In this document: piece after piece, positions 34,193 to 47,032 of the stretch
Position numbering within the stretch: the stretch's first letter is position 1
Layout: each line of letters opens with the position of its first letter
Origin: Sclerodactyla briareus
Taxonomy: Eukaryota; Echinodermata; Holothuroidea; Dendrochirotida; Sclerodactylidae
Direction of reading: 5' to 3'
NCBI GenBank assembly: GCA_026419785.1
Contig: JAODTK010004987.1
Location: 124,001-188,000, forward strand
DNA length: 64,000 bases
Notes under the pieces: model-generated
Told to the model about the DNA's origin: nothing
Database searches by the model: none
What the model saw: the letters and a program-made list of their open reading frames with translations, nothing else
Translations under genes and position numbers: made by a program

Positions 34193-34900
34193 ACTTTTAA
34201 GGGTTCGGGGATATTATGTTTTGGGGGTGAGGCCGCCGTTTTCTACCGCCACCCCGCCGCTGCTTTCGGAAATTTAGGCGTTTCGCGCAATAACTCTTTA
34301 ACGCTTTTATTTATCCGATCGATCTGAAAACTTGCCGACACATGCCGTCCTAGTGAAATATCGGAAAGAGTTCGAAATGGGTATAGTTGCATGTCTGCGC
34401 CCTCATTTGCAGGTTTTACACGGAAAAATTACAGAGGTAGTCCGATGTACATGGTGGATGGGGACAAAACATGGCTTCGAAAATCATGACGTGATTTCAA
34501 GTCAACCGGGAGGTCAATTTGTGTTCATTCGTTTGTTTTTTCTAACTTTGTCGGATTTGCAACACGAACTTGGTTAGACAGTGGAGGTGCTGAACTAGCA
34601 AGTAGGGCATTCCGAAGTCACCAGAGGTCAAATAGACAAAAAAATGTATGTGCTTCTTCAAAAGAGGTCCACGAAGGCCAGTTGGGCGGGGATATACCCG
34701 TCGGCGGTTGACCCGCCTGCCATGTTAGTTCTTTTCTGTGATAATGCAGATTCTCTTCTGCTATCTCACATCTCATACAAACATTTGGCAAAACTAAAAA
34801 AATACATGTGCATTTCATGTCTTTGGACGGGGTGTAGGTCGCTGTTTTGGGACTACATTTTTTGTTCGAATCTGTATTGCTTCGCTGCTATAGTTCCGCT
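34193..34900 (+). repeat. Dispersed repeat R34, copy 1
   Basis: Matches 61,460-62,050 in the same orientation. Shared words include GTTCGGGGATATTATG, TTTGGGGG, AATAACTCTTTAACG, TGTCCGATTGA-like, CACATGCCG, GTGAAATATCGGA, GGTTTTACACG, GGTGGATGGGGA-like, AAACATGG and AGAGGTCCACGA. Near its end both copies carry a G+C-rich hairpin, here GTCGGCGGTTGACCCGCC. No protein is encoded. The length suggests a non-autonomous element or SINE/MITE-like unit of undefined type. Confidence 0.7.
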
Positions 34901-35650
34901 CGCTCTTTCGTGACATTCTAAGAAAACTGGAGATTCGGGCTTATTTTGTAGCCCGAAGCGAAATTAGAAAGTTCATGTACACCAGCGATAAACAAGCTAT
35001 GTCAAACAGGTATAAGTTCGTATAACACACACGATTTTATGGAGGTTCCCATGGTTGGTCCTGCACTCATGCCTTCACGCCTGTCTGCGTCTAATACACA
35101 ATAACATAATGTCCCCAGAGTGTCACCACGTGCAAGGCGCGGTGGCGTCACAGGAAGGGGGGGCGGGGGAGACGTGCCCCCCGGAAACACACCGGTACCC
35201 AAATGGGTTCGTGATTATCGAAAAAATATTAGTAGTCATTAAACGATACCAATTTAATTTAGATATGGACTTCTTAAAAAAAAAATGAACACAAGAAGCA
35301 GTAAGTAGTAGTAATTGCCTCGAATACGCTCTGAAGAGTGAGTTGTACAAATCTCGTCGGTGGGGGATTTGTTCCGTTGCAGGCGGTGCTCTCCCGTCTC
35401 CAATCATATCCGCAAGGCTCTATGGGAAATTTCTGCCTCATTTGCACTCTAGCTTAGGCATATATGTGAGGTGGATACACAAACAACTTCAATTACCTTG
35501 AAAACTACAACAACTTTTTTTATTACTACCAGACTACACACTAGCATTCGGTCCGTTTGATCCCTCCCCATCGTAGTCATATGATTTTTCTCAAGAGAAC
35601 TGAGCGCTACTCAGAAGTTCCCTGCTCTATCGGGCATGAGTTTATATATG
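34900..35650. other. No recognised feature
   Basis: Short frames only. A G/C-rich tract lies at 35,155-35,185. Confidence 0.4.
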
Positions 35651-35654
35651 GTTG

Positions 35655-35960
35655 GGACAGTGGCGCGGCTGGCCTGAATGTCTAAATTTCCGCCTGAGAG
35701 ATCCTGATTTATCCAGATGTGCCTGGAAAATCCAGAAAATTGGGCGCGCTTCCTGCGAACTAGTGTCGTTATGGAACAGCAGTTCAAAACTTTCGGACCG
35801 AAAGTCGGGAAAACAAATGAACAAATTTTCCAATGTTTGAAGCTTAGTAAATACAGCCTAAAAACAGCCCGAATAGGTTTTTCCGGCCATCTGGGGGGGG
35901 GGGTGGTGGTTGCACAAACAAAAAGTATTATTGTCGGCCCGCTCCGCGACAGTATTCTTG
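35655..35960 (+). mobile_element. Possible MITE with CAGTGGCG end
   Basis: CAGTGGCGCGGCTGGCC at 35,657 resembles the CAGTGGCGTAG ends used by other elements in the window. Inside are the palindrome TTTCGGACCGAAA near 35,792 and a G run at 35,893. The right end is not certain. Confidence 0.35.
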
Positions 35961-36365
35961 TCCCTCCTGTCAATGAAATGTCGGCAGGTGCCCCAAGAGG
36001 TTCTTCGGACTCAGGTTGGCAATTTCGTTTTCCCTAGTCGCAATCTGTGTGTATAATAGCTCCCCCCCCCCATCCCCCATCGCCAGATCCTAAACTGCGT
36101 CCCTGCAACATACACGGTAATGCAGCCCTAAAGTGGGATTAGGTTTCCATTGTCGATTTTTTTAACATAATTATCCACCTCACAAAATGAGTTCATTGAA
36201 ACATAAACAACATTCCAAACGTTATGACGACGTTATTGTGTTTGCAGGGAGACATGCGTGCACAAGTTTCCCTATGGAATGATATTTCTAACGCTATCAA
36301 ATATGCATGAGAGCAACAGAGCATTCAAAACACCAGAGGAAACGGTCCCACTCTACGGTGCATAG

Positions 36366-36662
36366 CAGTGGCGTACCCACGGTGGAGGGGGGTTGGGGGT
36401 AAACCCCACCCCCAAATGACCCGAGTGATCAATACACTTTTAAACACCAAAAACTGTTTTTTGCCAGTTTAGTAGAGGATTTGCAGCGGTTATTTAGGGA
36501 ATATTGCAGCGGGGCACCCCCCATGTGTCAGGGGCCCCATAAATTGTACTTATTGCCAGGGGGGGGGAGGGTGAGGCAATTTATTAGGGCGCACTTTTCT
36601 TGGTTCCGACCTCGAACCTACCCCTCACCCACCCCCCCCCTCCTCCCCCCCCCCCTCCCCGG
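36366..36662 (+). mobile_element. CAGTGGCGTACCCACGG element, left end and body
   Basis: CAGTGGCGTACCCACGGTGG at 36,366 is the same end as that at 53,384 (read inward, reverse strand). Both are followed by a G run and a GATGACCC/AATGACCC-like stretch. G and C runs fill 36,560-36,660. The right end is unclear. Confidence 0.5.
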
Positions 36663-38330
36663 TTGCATATAGACTGTTGATGGCCGCATGCCCAATGTGC
36701 CTCTTGATTCAGAATGTGGAGATACATAGATGGAGGAAGACCACGGATCGGATATCTGGTAGGACTTCAGGTGAGATAAAGAACACATGGAAAAAAGGGA
36801 AAGATACCATAGACAAACCCGACTGCCCCATATTTACTTGTACTCTCGGCCCATTTTTTTTTTTTATAGATTCACCCCCGTTACACTGGGTCAAATCGAA
36901 TCCGACAAACTACTGTAAATTAATTTTGAAATACGGCTAAAATTCGGACACATTTCAGTAGGCGTACCAATAAAATTGATTGATATAATAACTTTGCTGT
37001 TGCTGCTGGTAGTTCACGATACACGGTAGGATAACTGTAGCCCATGTATTCAGAAGCTTGGTTCAGTTCAAGATTTGAAAACAATATCGAAGAGGGAAAT
37101 TGATGTTTTTTAGGTCATAGCCGCCATATTTAGGCAGATTCCCTTCACTCGTTTTGAAATGATTCGTGTATATACCGCATTACAAAGTGATTGTAGCTCC
37201 ATTCAGACCTTTAGTTCGTGTCCCTTTCCAGCCACGAAGCTAACCTATACTGTAGTAATCTATTGGATGACTAATTTAAAAACTGCCCAATTGAAAAAAA
37301 AATCTCTTTGAAAAAGATAGTTAATACGTCAAAATTACGTGTATTCCGTGGAATAGGTATCTACATCAACATTTCTTGCGCCGGACGCGGCGTTTTTCTC
37401 GAATTCGCGGGATCTGATCACTATTCTCCCAAGATAAAGATATTGAGTGTTGTAATTTTGACTGAAGTCTTCTTTAGATAAAGGATCGAATGCTGGCATT
37501 CATTTCCAATAGTCTATCATTGATGCTATTTTCGCGAATATTCAAAGGCTGAATGGAAATTATACTCATGACCACCCCGGAAAACAAAGTGACTCCCATC
37601 CAATGTATGCACCGATTGCATCTGAGGACGTTTCCAAAACTTCCGGAGGAGGAGAGGGGGAGGGGCACACCTTATTAGAACCCCTCTGGCCAATCAGGCA
37701 CAATTTACAGATCTGTCGGCAAATTCAAATCCCCACACCCTCCCCAACCCAAAACGGTGAGTTAGAGTCACCAAATCCAGGCGTTGTTTCGTACCCAAAA
37801 GCAGATCGTCGATGAATTTTGTTTTGGAAATAGGTATTGTAAGATAATTTTGTAAGTGAGCAGCAGTGTTCCAGTTAGACAAGTCGTCGTACCTGCTTAG
37901 GAATTGATCACAGTGACGGCCGTGGATAACTGTGTGTCATAAGCGAAACAATGTCGATGAATGTCATGCGTTTCTATCAGACCACTCAGTGGTAGGACAT
38001 AGATTGATTTTAAAATAAGGGTTTCAACCCGGATCCTTGAGGACGCCAAATTTCAGAGAAGAGTGAGATGACCTTGAATGACTGGACGGGTGTGTGATAG
38101 CACGAAAAACGAAGAACAGCAACATCCTACAGGACACAGTAACGGTACCGAGGCAGGATGTCTTCTATAAAGTGTATATAAAGCCAATGAGTATAGCACC
38201 TGCGGGCATGAGTCTGTCCAGGGCGAATTCCACGACCGGAGATTTCCTAGTAAGGGAAGTGGAAGAGAGGCGGCAGGGTGGCACACTGCCTCTCTTAATT
38301 GCAACAGGTATACAAGCCTAATTGATTAAT
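36662..38330. other. No recognised feature
   Basis: No domain or repeat was recognised. The frames are short and unlike any family I know. Confidence 0.4.
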
Positions 38331-38940
38331 GTTTGTGTTCTGCAGATATTGTAATGTATAAGTTATATTAGTGGGTTCGACCTCTCGTTGACCTACTTTA
38401 CCGTGGACTTGGCAAGGGACCCCCCCCCAACATGAGGTATGTCCTCTTTATACATGCACTTACCAAACTAACTTGAACATTGATGTCTGCTTCTTTCTTC
38501 AGAGATTGTGCTAATAGTATTCGTTAACTGCGACCTGCCTGAATTTGAACGATCCACTTATAACCGAGTCTAAAAACAATAGCTTCTCCTCTCTATACTT
38601 GCAACCTACTATTCATTTGAGCCTGATGCATGCTTGCGTTCTCCAGATATAGTGCTGTCCCCCTTTGAAATTTGACCTCTCCAGTGATCCTGATCAAATA
38701 TACCAGAGATACCACAAAAGGTTCATGCCTCGCCATATGATGTGCAAGCCCACATCTACGTCATTCGAACTTGGTACATGTATGCGTGTGCTTGCAGACA
38801 GATGTGTGTTTGTTTTGAGAGTTGCTTCTCACGACCCTTACATGACTGGAGCTAAGCCCCACACAACAGGGTTCATCCCTCCATAGACCTATATGTAAAC
38901 AACATACCTAACTTTGACACTGATACATGCTTGCGTGTGA
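38330..38940 (+). repeat. T1-type tandem repeat block
   Basis: Units start near 38,335, 38,495, 38,636 and 38,785 with words such as GCTTGCGTTCTCCAGATAT, TAGTGCT, TTGACCTCTCCAG, GGGTTCATCCCTCCAT and CACTGATACATGCTTGCG. They match blocks at 45,450-45,900 and, less closely, 6,050-7,300. Confidence 0.6.
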
Positions 38941-39005
38941 TGCCACATACGCACACACGCACACCCAAGCACGCACCCATGCACACAAATAAACACGCAC
39001 GTATC
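38940..39005. repeat. CA-rich microsatellite closing the T1-type block
   Basis: An imperfect ACGCACAC/ACACGCAC tract is followed by GTGTGACCGCATATATTTC, the same arrangement as at 7,302-7,380. Confidence 0.65.
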
Positions 39006-39628
39006 TGTGTGACCGCATATATTTCTTCAATCAACAAGAAGACAGTTCTGTGTCGTATTCATTGCCATATTCATTCGTTGGCAACCCTGGTCTGAATTAG
39101 AGCCTCTTATCTGCCTCAGGAAGCTTACAATAATAAAAATATATCCCAACTCCAAGCCCAACTCACCTCATGTGAAGCTTAAATACACAGTTAGAAACAT
39201 TATTCTATAAATGACAGTGAAGGAAAATGTTCATCAAAACAAATTTGAGATGGCAAACAGCTTAAGTGTCCTGCCATTAACTCGAGTATGAATGTCTGAT
39301 CTGTGTTCACACTCAATTATGCTAATACTAACTATAAAATCAAAATATTGACTAAGTCGGGCAGATGCGAGTGTTGCAGACAGTCTGGAAATTAGGCAGT
39401 TATATGAGTATACCGTTGGGGCAAAACGGCACCCCAACCCCATGAGAACGAAAGTCATGTCTTAGTAGACCGAGTTAATATTAGTGCTTGAGTTGCCTAC
39501 ATGGGCACTACACAAATTACCGGGATTAGTTGAAACCCCCGGGATTCAGGCGATCGCTGATTATTATAGACACTCGACGTACTTAAGCTACAGACAAATT
39601 TTTAACACCCAGAGCCCGAATATTCGGA

Positions 39629-40090
39629 AGAGGAAGAATAGTAAAGCGGTTATCAGGGTCGCTGGTGCATGCAACAGGTCCCGGGTTCGATTTCCAGCCG
39701 ACCAACAGCCGGGCGTTTTATTAAAGTGGCTGTACTTGCAGTTCGACGGGCGTGTTCCTGGTCTTAGGTTCCTGTCCTGCTGTTGAGCAGTGGGCTTGGT
39801 AATTCGGGGGGTGTTTCGGGGCACTTGCAATAGGTCTCTTCGGTTCGGCTGTAAGCATCGTCGTCGACCTCTTCCCTCCTCCAGTCTGAGAAGTGGTCAG
39901 GTTCCTGATTCACTAATCGTCCGTCGGATGGGGGACGTAAAATTGCGCTCCCGGGAGCAGGGATTGGTTGCATCCGCCCTCGATATCATCTGAGCACTAG
40001 TCGAGAGAGAAAGCGAGTTGTCGCCGGTGCTCATCCACGATCAAAAACCAGTCAAATTGCTTTCCTGAACCCGTAGCAATCAAATCGATG
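39629..40090 (+). mobile_element. tRNA-derived SINE, copy 2
   Basis: The A box TAGTAAAGCGG at 39,639-39,649 fits the TRGYNNARNGG consensus exactly, and the B box GGTTCGATTTC lies at 39,684-39,694. The acceptor arm is more decayed than in copy 1. The body shares AAGTGGCTGTACTTGCAGTT, GTTCCTGGTCT, GTTTCGGGGCACTTGCAATA, CTGATTCACTAATCGTCCGT, GATATCATCTGAGCACTAGT and CCTGAACCCGTAGCAATCAA with copy 1, with about 460-485 bp in total. Confidence 0.8.
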
Positions 40091-40624
40091 CGTGCAATCA
40101 GAGACAAACTCGTTTAGCATCTTGCTGTGAATTGAGACTGCACATAAGGAGGTGGAAGGTTCTTGCTTGTTGGGATTCGCTAAAGCAATTAAATGATTTT
40201 GGTGCACGGGAGATATATTGGTCTATCTAACTTGTGAGGCTGGTAGGGTTTAATGGAGAGCAAGTGTTACGAGCAAGGGATGAAAGTTATACTGACGAAG
40301 GATAGTAATTTACCTTCTGAAGCAAATCACACAGAAACACTCAACCCAAACCCGTTGTGTATTGTATCATGTGATTTGATGGGAACTCTTCAAACACAAG
40401 TATCAGTTTGAAACAACCTATAGTTAGTTTTGCATTATTTGCATTATGAATAGGGCTACCATGAACCATGGGACTGAAGGAACCAGCAATGCCGGACATG
40501 AACATCCACAATTTCCTATTATTGTGCTTCAAATGCATTTCTATTCATTTGCCAATCGTGACCTTTAGAAGCTTCAGCCTTCAGGGATTTTAAAAACACA
40601 GAAATTTGGTTTCGAACTATCACA

Positions 40625-40700
40625 GTGGTGGCGCCAGGATTTCCCCGACGGGGGGTCCGAGTTCGCCGACGGGGGTCCAGGTTCCCCGACGAGCCTCACC
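40625..40700. repeat. 21-bp tandem repeat next to a CAGTGGTGGCGCCAGG end
   Basis: CAGTGGTGGCGCCAGGA at 40,623 is a MITE-like end. Directly after it, TTCCCCGACGGGGGGTCC and two further near-copies lie at 40,641, 40,662 and 40,682, each about 21 bp and each nearly palindromic (CCCC-GAC-GGGG). Confidence 0.6.
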
Positions 40701-41450
40701 CCACCCCCTAGGTCAAAACCTGCATTTTGATGTCTTCATTTTTCGAACTTTTTTTTTTCAAAGAAAAATAATTAAAACGAAAAGTAAAATGCACATTGTT
40801 GAACGCAATGTTTTCTCTCAGTAGAAACCCACTCAATCAGCGCTCTTAGTAACTAGGGTCGGGTATTCCCGATGCGAAAATGCCTGGGCACTGGGAGTAT
40901 TTGCGGCGTGAGAGCACATCCACTTAACACAAAAGCAAAACAGTATAGCCGACAGAACGATCATCCTCCCCAACAGAATTGTAACATCAATCTCTTTGCA
41001 GGGACATTTCGAAGATAGATAGGATTGTGTATCCCATCAATAGCTGCCATGCACTATTTTAAAAAAAAAAAAAAAAAAAAAAAATAGTCTGTAGGAACGT
41101 AGGATACGCTGATCTGAAGCTTGAGCGAGGAACTTGGCAAAAAATATTAACAAATTAAAATTTTTAGGCCGCAATATAGGAATTTTCGACATAAAGAAGG
41201 TTGGTGGACATATTATCCTGTCGGGGCGACAGACCCTCGTCGGGGGTGTGTGTGATTTTCGGCGCGTACCCACTCGGTCCCTGAAGGGGGAGGGGGCACC
41301 CTTGAACTATCCATAGGCATAGTAAAGGGTAACATGTGGGGTATCTGCGACTGCCCATACAACTGTGTAGGCCTACTCCACTGTAACATAGATTCATGAA
41401 TCCCAGTATTTCACTCTTAGATGTATACTTTCTTGATGTCTGATGTTTGT
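40700..41450. other. Unrecognised DNA with A tract
   Basis: A run of about 24 A lies at 41,061-41,084. A G-rich stretch at 41,285-41,300 may be the right end of the element that begins near 40,623, but its inverted repeat is weak. Confidence 0.35.
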
Positions 41451-41458
41451 GCGCATGA

Positions 41459-41819
41459 TCAATTGCAAGACGCCCACAGATCCCCGGGGATGGTCCGCCA
41501 ATGGCCGTTAGGTGCGGTGGACATTCGAGTACCATGACACACCACCTGCGTTACGAGATGAACGGGACCAGTAACCGTTAGGACGTACTTCACAAACCCA
41601 TGTTGTGACTGACGTTTTCCGATAATGGACGGACCGGTTATACTTGTAAGTACAGAGCACCAATTCCGCGAAAGTCGTTACATGGACAGCACCAACGCAC
41701 ATTGCGCGGTCCAAATCACGAACTCACATTGTTGGTATTTAAACGACCCCGGGTCATTACTTTCCAAACCATGACCAACCAGACGGACCATCCCCGGGGG
41801 TCTAGGGGTTTGCAATTGA
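41459..41819. mobile_element. 360-bp inverted-repeat element
   Basis: The left end TCAATTGCAAGACGCCC, then CCCCGGGGATGGTCCG, is matched in inverse order by GGACCATCCCCGGGGG and TTTGCAATTGA at the right end. The imperfect TIR is about 40 bp. The interior has no recognised protein. Superfamily not assigned; no clear target duplication. Confidence 0.75.
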
Positions 41820-44800
41820 CATGTGCATTCGTCTTGGATCTTAGGTAAATATAGCCTAAATTGATATCCTCCAGTTAAGACGAAATATATGTGTCAGACC
41901 AACAAGCCTGATCATGGTTGCAAGTGCGCATGCCCACCACTAAAGCAGGTAAGGAGTATAAAATCTTCAACCCCATGGTGTATCATTTCGCTTATTTGTT
42001 TTCATGAATGTCACCAGTCTTCGGAGGGAAACGAACACCGAGTGATCCCGTTTAACGTTATGCTTGATAATACGGGAGAAATTCGTTGCCGTCTGCATGT
42101 GATGATCGGATGTGTAGTTTCGAGGATCAGTGTACCCCAATGTCTTGACCTAGCTATGTCAGTATCATCTCAAAAACTTACTATAACGTGAACAGACTTA
42201 TGGTATTATGGGATTTTGTAAAGTGGGAATATGTAGTAGTTGTAGGGGTCAAAGACGGTGGATCGAGTTTGGATGCGCTTGAGTGAAGGGGGGGGGATAT
42301 GAAAGTGCAAGAAAGGTGCGTATTACCTTGAGTGAATATAAAAAACAACATGATATATCGTTGTTTCCTTATTTATCTGCAAACCACAGACTGTTTTTTA
42401 TCCATATTTTATCAAATCACTTGCCATTGAAGGTACAAAAGATGAATGAATACAATTGAAATTTAAGGACAATTCCATCGTATATAAATCATTTTTGACT
42501 AATTTTATCACAGACCAGAAGAAAACGGAAATTTCGGAGAGAAAAAAACCTCAACTGTTGGAATTCCCTTCATACACTTTAGACGTGTAACATATAGTAT
42601 TTTAGCATTATAAAGATACAAAAAAAAAAAAAATGATCAGGATACAATCATCACCCGTTGCAAGGATAACCAAACCAAATGTCTTCTCTGAAAAACGTAC
42701 CTTAATTCCAATGACCATTTCTTGATAATGTCCACTAAAACGTTACCACATAAATCACACGGACCAGAACACATAAACATTACAAATTGTGCAATTCCGA
42801 TTATCTGTGATGAAGCTGGTTTCATCCTTGTAATTAATTACCCCTAAAATGCGATGTAAAAAGCGGATACTGAAAATATCGCGTTTTTGCATCTTGATAC
42901 CAGCCTACATAGGCCTATATATTGTCGGAAAGATATTCCTCCAATTCCTATTAATAGGTGGCTAAACGTTGCTCCTTTATTTATCGCCCTCGGCTGAGTA
43001 ACTTTACTTCGAACTAAATGATCATAAACATATAGGCTACCTATCACCTTTCCTATTAGATCAAATTTAACCATGCGGACGATCGTTCACGGTTCCGCCT
43101 TGTAGGAGTCTCGATAATCATTTCCCATGGATTGGAAGAACCGAAATTATCCCAAATAACAAGTATGGAAGATGTGGATATTATTAGGTTAGTAAAGAAA
43201 TATACTTCCTCATACTGTACAATTCCCCCTAAACTATTTAAAAAAAAAAGGCTTCACCCGGTATGAGGCCAAACCTAATAAACGTCCCTATCGGATTATC
43301 AATTCTAATTTTGTAGTTATCCAATAACAATTTGTTACCATGTTGCGGAAAGCATGTCATGATATAGTCGTCCCACGATTGGCAGCTTTCCCTATAAAGA
43401 TATTAGTAATTGCTGACACTTTCGAGGGGGTTTTCAAGTTACAACTAAACAAAAATTGTTCTGCCATAACCGTCCAAGTTGAGTCACAGAGTTCTCTCAA
43501 TGGCCTTCGGGTATCATTAGTTATAAGTTTACCCATTTCGTCTCAGCAGGATGCAAGGAAGCCAAATCAACCATGATAATTGTAATATTTTTGGCTGTTA
43601 TTAATAAGAGTGATCGTTTTTATTTTGTCTGGTTGCGATTGACTACAAATAAAATCGTAGAACAGCCTATTTATATCCTGCATAAAACTGATAAATTGCA
43701 GCTGGCGGATTCGGCAATAAAATAAAATGGAATAAACAAAATGAAACTGCAAAAAATCCTACCAATAGGGGTTAAATCTCTCACCGACCATGTTGGAAGA
43801 AAGGATCATGATATGGGAAAGCTTGGGAGTTAGTTAACCTGAAACAGTCTCCTGAGTGATGAGTAAACTTAATACCAATATAAGTAACTGGACCAATGGT
43901 ACCTGAAATGCAAATCCATTGAAAATAAGCCGGAATAATCTAGCATAGAGGAAGCGATAGGGAAATTATAGGATGTCTCCATAAAACCCATAACTCGAAC
44001 CTGAGCAAGGCGAAAACTGCAAAGCTGGTGAATACACAGATTTGTTTCTTCATCACTGATCTTACTGCCATCAGTAATTATAGCATTATCTCGCGCATTG
44101 CGAGATGTTAATAGGGAAACTTGCCTAAACAGCTAAATTGATACCGTTAATAGGCCTACTATTATTAGTTTATCATCTGAAAATCTCGCTGCAGATCACG
44201 AAATTCGTATGGACTGAGGGGCCGTTGCATCTAACCCCGCGAGAAAAGCCAAAAATCCTGACAGGAAGCAATATTTCATGAGCAGGAAGAAATGTTTCCT
44301 ACTAAAGTTTTCACCCACTGCCTAAGATCAAGGATCAAAGTTGAAAAAGTCCAGGTGTATTATTGAACTCCCAAGCGATCTGTCAACGCTTTTTCAAAAG
44401 TCCAACAGGATCATCGAGCACCAGGGGAGTGTCCTTATCTTCCAAAGCTGATTGTATTTAAAAACATTCTAATAATCTCCCCAATATATCTGCCTTCCAC
44501 GGAATTCTGTGGGCTCGAACTTATTATGTCTGGAAATATTCTGTTTAATACGAGTTGCAATACATTTGGCTGCGATTCTGTAATTGTGTGTACAGGTTAA
44601 GAATTAATAGGAACCGTTGGCGGCTCGGGATAAAGTATAATAAATCGCTTCCCCGTTCACAGGACGTGAGTATGCAAGACGGCATAATTAAAAGACGAAA
44701 ACACCAAGTGCCAACATTCTTCCAAGAAGTTTATGAAACAACAGGCTGATTAGAGCTTCCAAGCCTGTGTTTTCAGAAATAGTAGTTTAAAAAAGTATTT

Positions 44801-45140
44801 TCTAAGGCTGCCCTTTAACGACCTCGAAATCACCTGGCTTATTGCCCGAAAAAAAAAAATCAGTGGCTTCATCCTCCCCATATGTCACCAGATACTGAAT
44901 GGAATTCTATACATTGCAATTATCGTGTTGACACGCGTTCTGGGATTAATTATATCAGGTGACCTGATCTAAAATTACATACAACTGGTTATCCCAGTTG
45001 GGCGAATCCAACTTGGAATGCTGGCAAATTGATGGGGGAGGGGGAAGTTCAGGCCCAACCAATTACTCTATCAATTGAGTACATGGTACTGTTCGATAAG
45101 TCGCTCAACTAAGAAGTATGCCGCTAAAGTCGGAACTCAT
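41820..45140. other. Long stretch without recognised features
   Basis: Only short A and G tracts (for example 42,289, 42,620 and 43,241) and frames under 105 codons were noted. None matched a protein family and no sequence was shared with other parts of the window. It may be unique host DNA. Confidence 0.4.
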
Positions 45141-45149
45141 GGACTCATC

Positions 45150-45450
45150 GACCCCGGTGCATCATAACATTCAAGCTACTGCTACTTGTGTATAAAGCCC
45201 TCCACAATAAATAACCGTCCTATATATAAACGGCCTACTGACAATCTTCATCTACAATTACCTCAGCGAGAACTCAGTCCTCCTCATCACCTTATTTTAT
45301 CGTATCCGCGGAACTCAGCAAATTTCATTCGCAGATATATCTTTCTCGTGTGCTCTGGCCAAGAGATGGAATGTCTGCCTAAATCATATCTGAATGCCCA
45401 GTCTGTTACATTGACTTTGAATGATTCTAACGCCAAAAAAACAATTAACA
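45150..45450 (+). pseudogene. L2-like RT, C-terminal end
   Basis: Frame-shifted translation gives FKLLLLVYKALHNK followed by PSYI near 45,175-45,215, then QLPQRELS and RTQSSSSPY near 45,262. AKRWNVCLNHI at 45,360-45,392 stands for the WNxLPxxI block. This is the standard ending of L2-type ORF2. Only the last 100 or so residues remain, as expected for a strongly 5'-truncated insertion. Confidence 0.7.
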
Positions 45451-45454
45451 ATGA

Positions 45455-45915
45455 GATCCCCTCATTATCTGCAACCCACTTCCATGCTTGCGTTCTTCAG
45501 ATATAGTACTGGATAGCTTTATTGAGATCCTCAAGTATCACGAGTCACAGGACTCATGTCTCTGACCTGATGAAAAAAGAAAAGGGTTCATCCTCTGTTC
45601 ATATGCCACCACACCAGGCTAATTAGAACCTGTGTTTGTTCGGTTTGTCGAGCTTTTTGAAGATTGGCCCACTCACGACTTGACCTGACGCCAAGGGTCC
45701 ATCTCTCCATATTATATGCAACCAACCATAATTATTCGACCTGCTTATACATGGTTGCTATCATTATATATTGTGCTGACATTTTACGACCTTGATGTCT
45801 GACCCGCTCTATAAAACAACAGGGATCCCCAAAAAGCATTGGCGACCCAGATAGATACTTAATTTGAACTTGATACATGCTTGCGTAGTCAATGGTCGTG
45901 CCGAAAAGGTTTTTG
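45455..45915 (+). repeat. T1-type tandem repeat block
   Basis: CATGCTTGCGTTCTTCAGA, TATAGTACTGG, TCTGACCTGATGAAAA, GGGTTCATCCTC, GACTTGACCTGACGCC and TTGATACATGCTTGCG agree with the block at 38.3-38.9 kb. It has two to three diverged units. Confidence 0.6.
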
Positions 45916-47030
45916 GTTTTCCCCGAACTTAAGATTAGATTAGAGTCGGGTTGTTGTTCTTGTATCAAGGAAGCGCTTCTTCACACGACTAACGACGTAA
46001 TCCCCTGGTCATTGGTAACCTGATGATGAAGACAGCCAGTACCACCAGGGTGCACGTTCGATCACATTACTACACCCTGAGAGCAAGCAGCAGCGCCTAC
46101 TTTGGTTACCTCGCGGATACCCACTTGCATGTGGGTAGTGTGAGACATTCGAGGAGGCCTGCCTTGTCTAACAGCACTGCGAAAAGCCCTTCGGGCTTCA
46201 CTGGATTCGAAACAAACGAATAGTTCAGCAGACCATCGTCAGTGCACACGAACATCACAATTTTCACATATAACACATGTAAAATTCCAAAAATTCCTAA
46301 AATAACTAACCAATAATTTTGACTCTCAATACCAACGTCCCTTAAGGTTTTTCTTCTTTGCCCCCCCCCCCCTTCTCTCTATAAATAACCAAATTGGAGT
46401 TTCACGCTCAGTCCAACTCACTTTTTGACCCAAAATCCAACTTGAAAGGTTCAAATCCCCGTTGAGCCGGGCTTCTTTGCCTTTTAAAATCCCAAAATTC
46501 CTTCATTATTCATTGCCTTTTATTTACCAAGCAGCCCGGACATGCCATCCCCCCCCCTCCCTGCCAGGAGCGGACCACCCGGCTCCCCCGCACTCCCATA
46601 CACCCAACACACAGCCCCACACAGCAGTAAGGATGTCCCAAAATATATTCTAGGAAACCTCCAACATTTGTCTTCTATTAATTGCCTCCTATTTGGCCAA
46701 TAATTGACATCTTATAGCAAACACAGTCACAGGGGGACCATTTCCAAGTTACCAGGCCATTGAAATTAAACAAACCTGAGGTGATGACAGGTTGGGCTAG
46801 CCTCTTGACCCCTGCAAGCCCCTGTGTGGGCTGTCAGTAAGAGAGAAGATGTGCTATCAGGACATTATGTAGTTATGGAATTGATACACAAAAGTAAGTG
46901 AAAATGGTTGCATCCAGGTGTGTGGGGCATGCGTCCCCAGGCAGAAGAGAGGAAGAAAGATGTTTACAGTATTTTGTAGGTTCTTCTAATCAACCTAATC
47001 AAATGGTTGGGTAAGAGAGGGCTTGCTTGG
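45915..47030. other. No recognised feature
   Basis: C runs at 46,361-46,372 and 46,550. The hairpin-like AAAGCCCTTCGGGCTT lies near 46,183. No gene recognised. Confidence 0.4.
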
Positions 47031-47032
47031 GG

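Noticed and set aside
38372..38384. B box in GGTTCGACCTC
   Set aside because: The match is good, but there is no A box upstream at a suitable distance and no tRNA-like fold. Likely chance within a T1 repeat.
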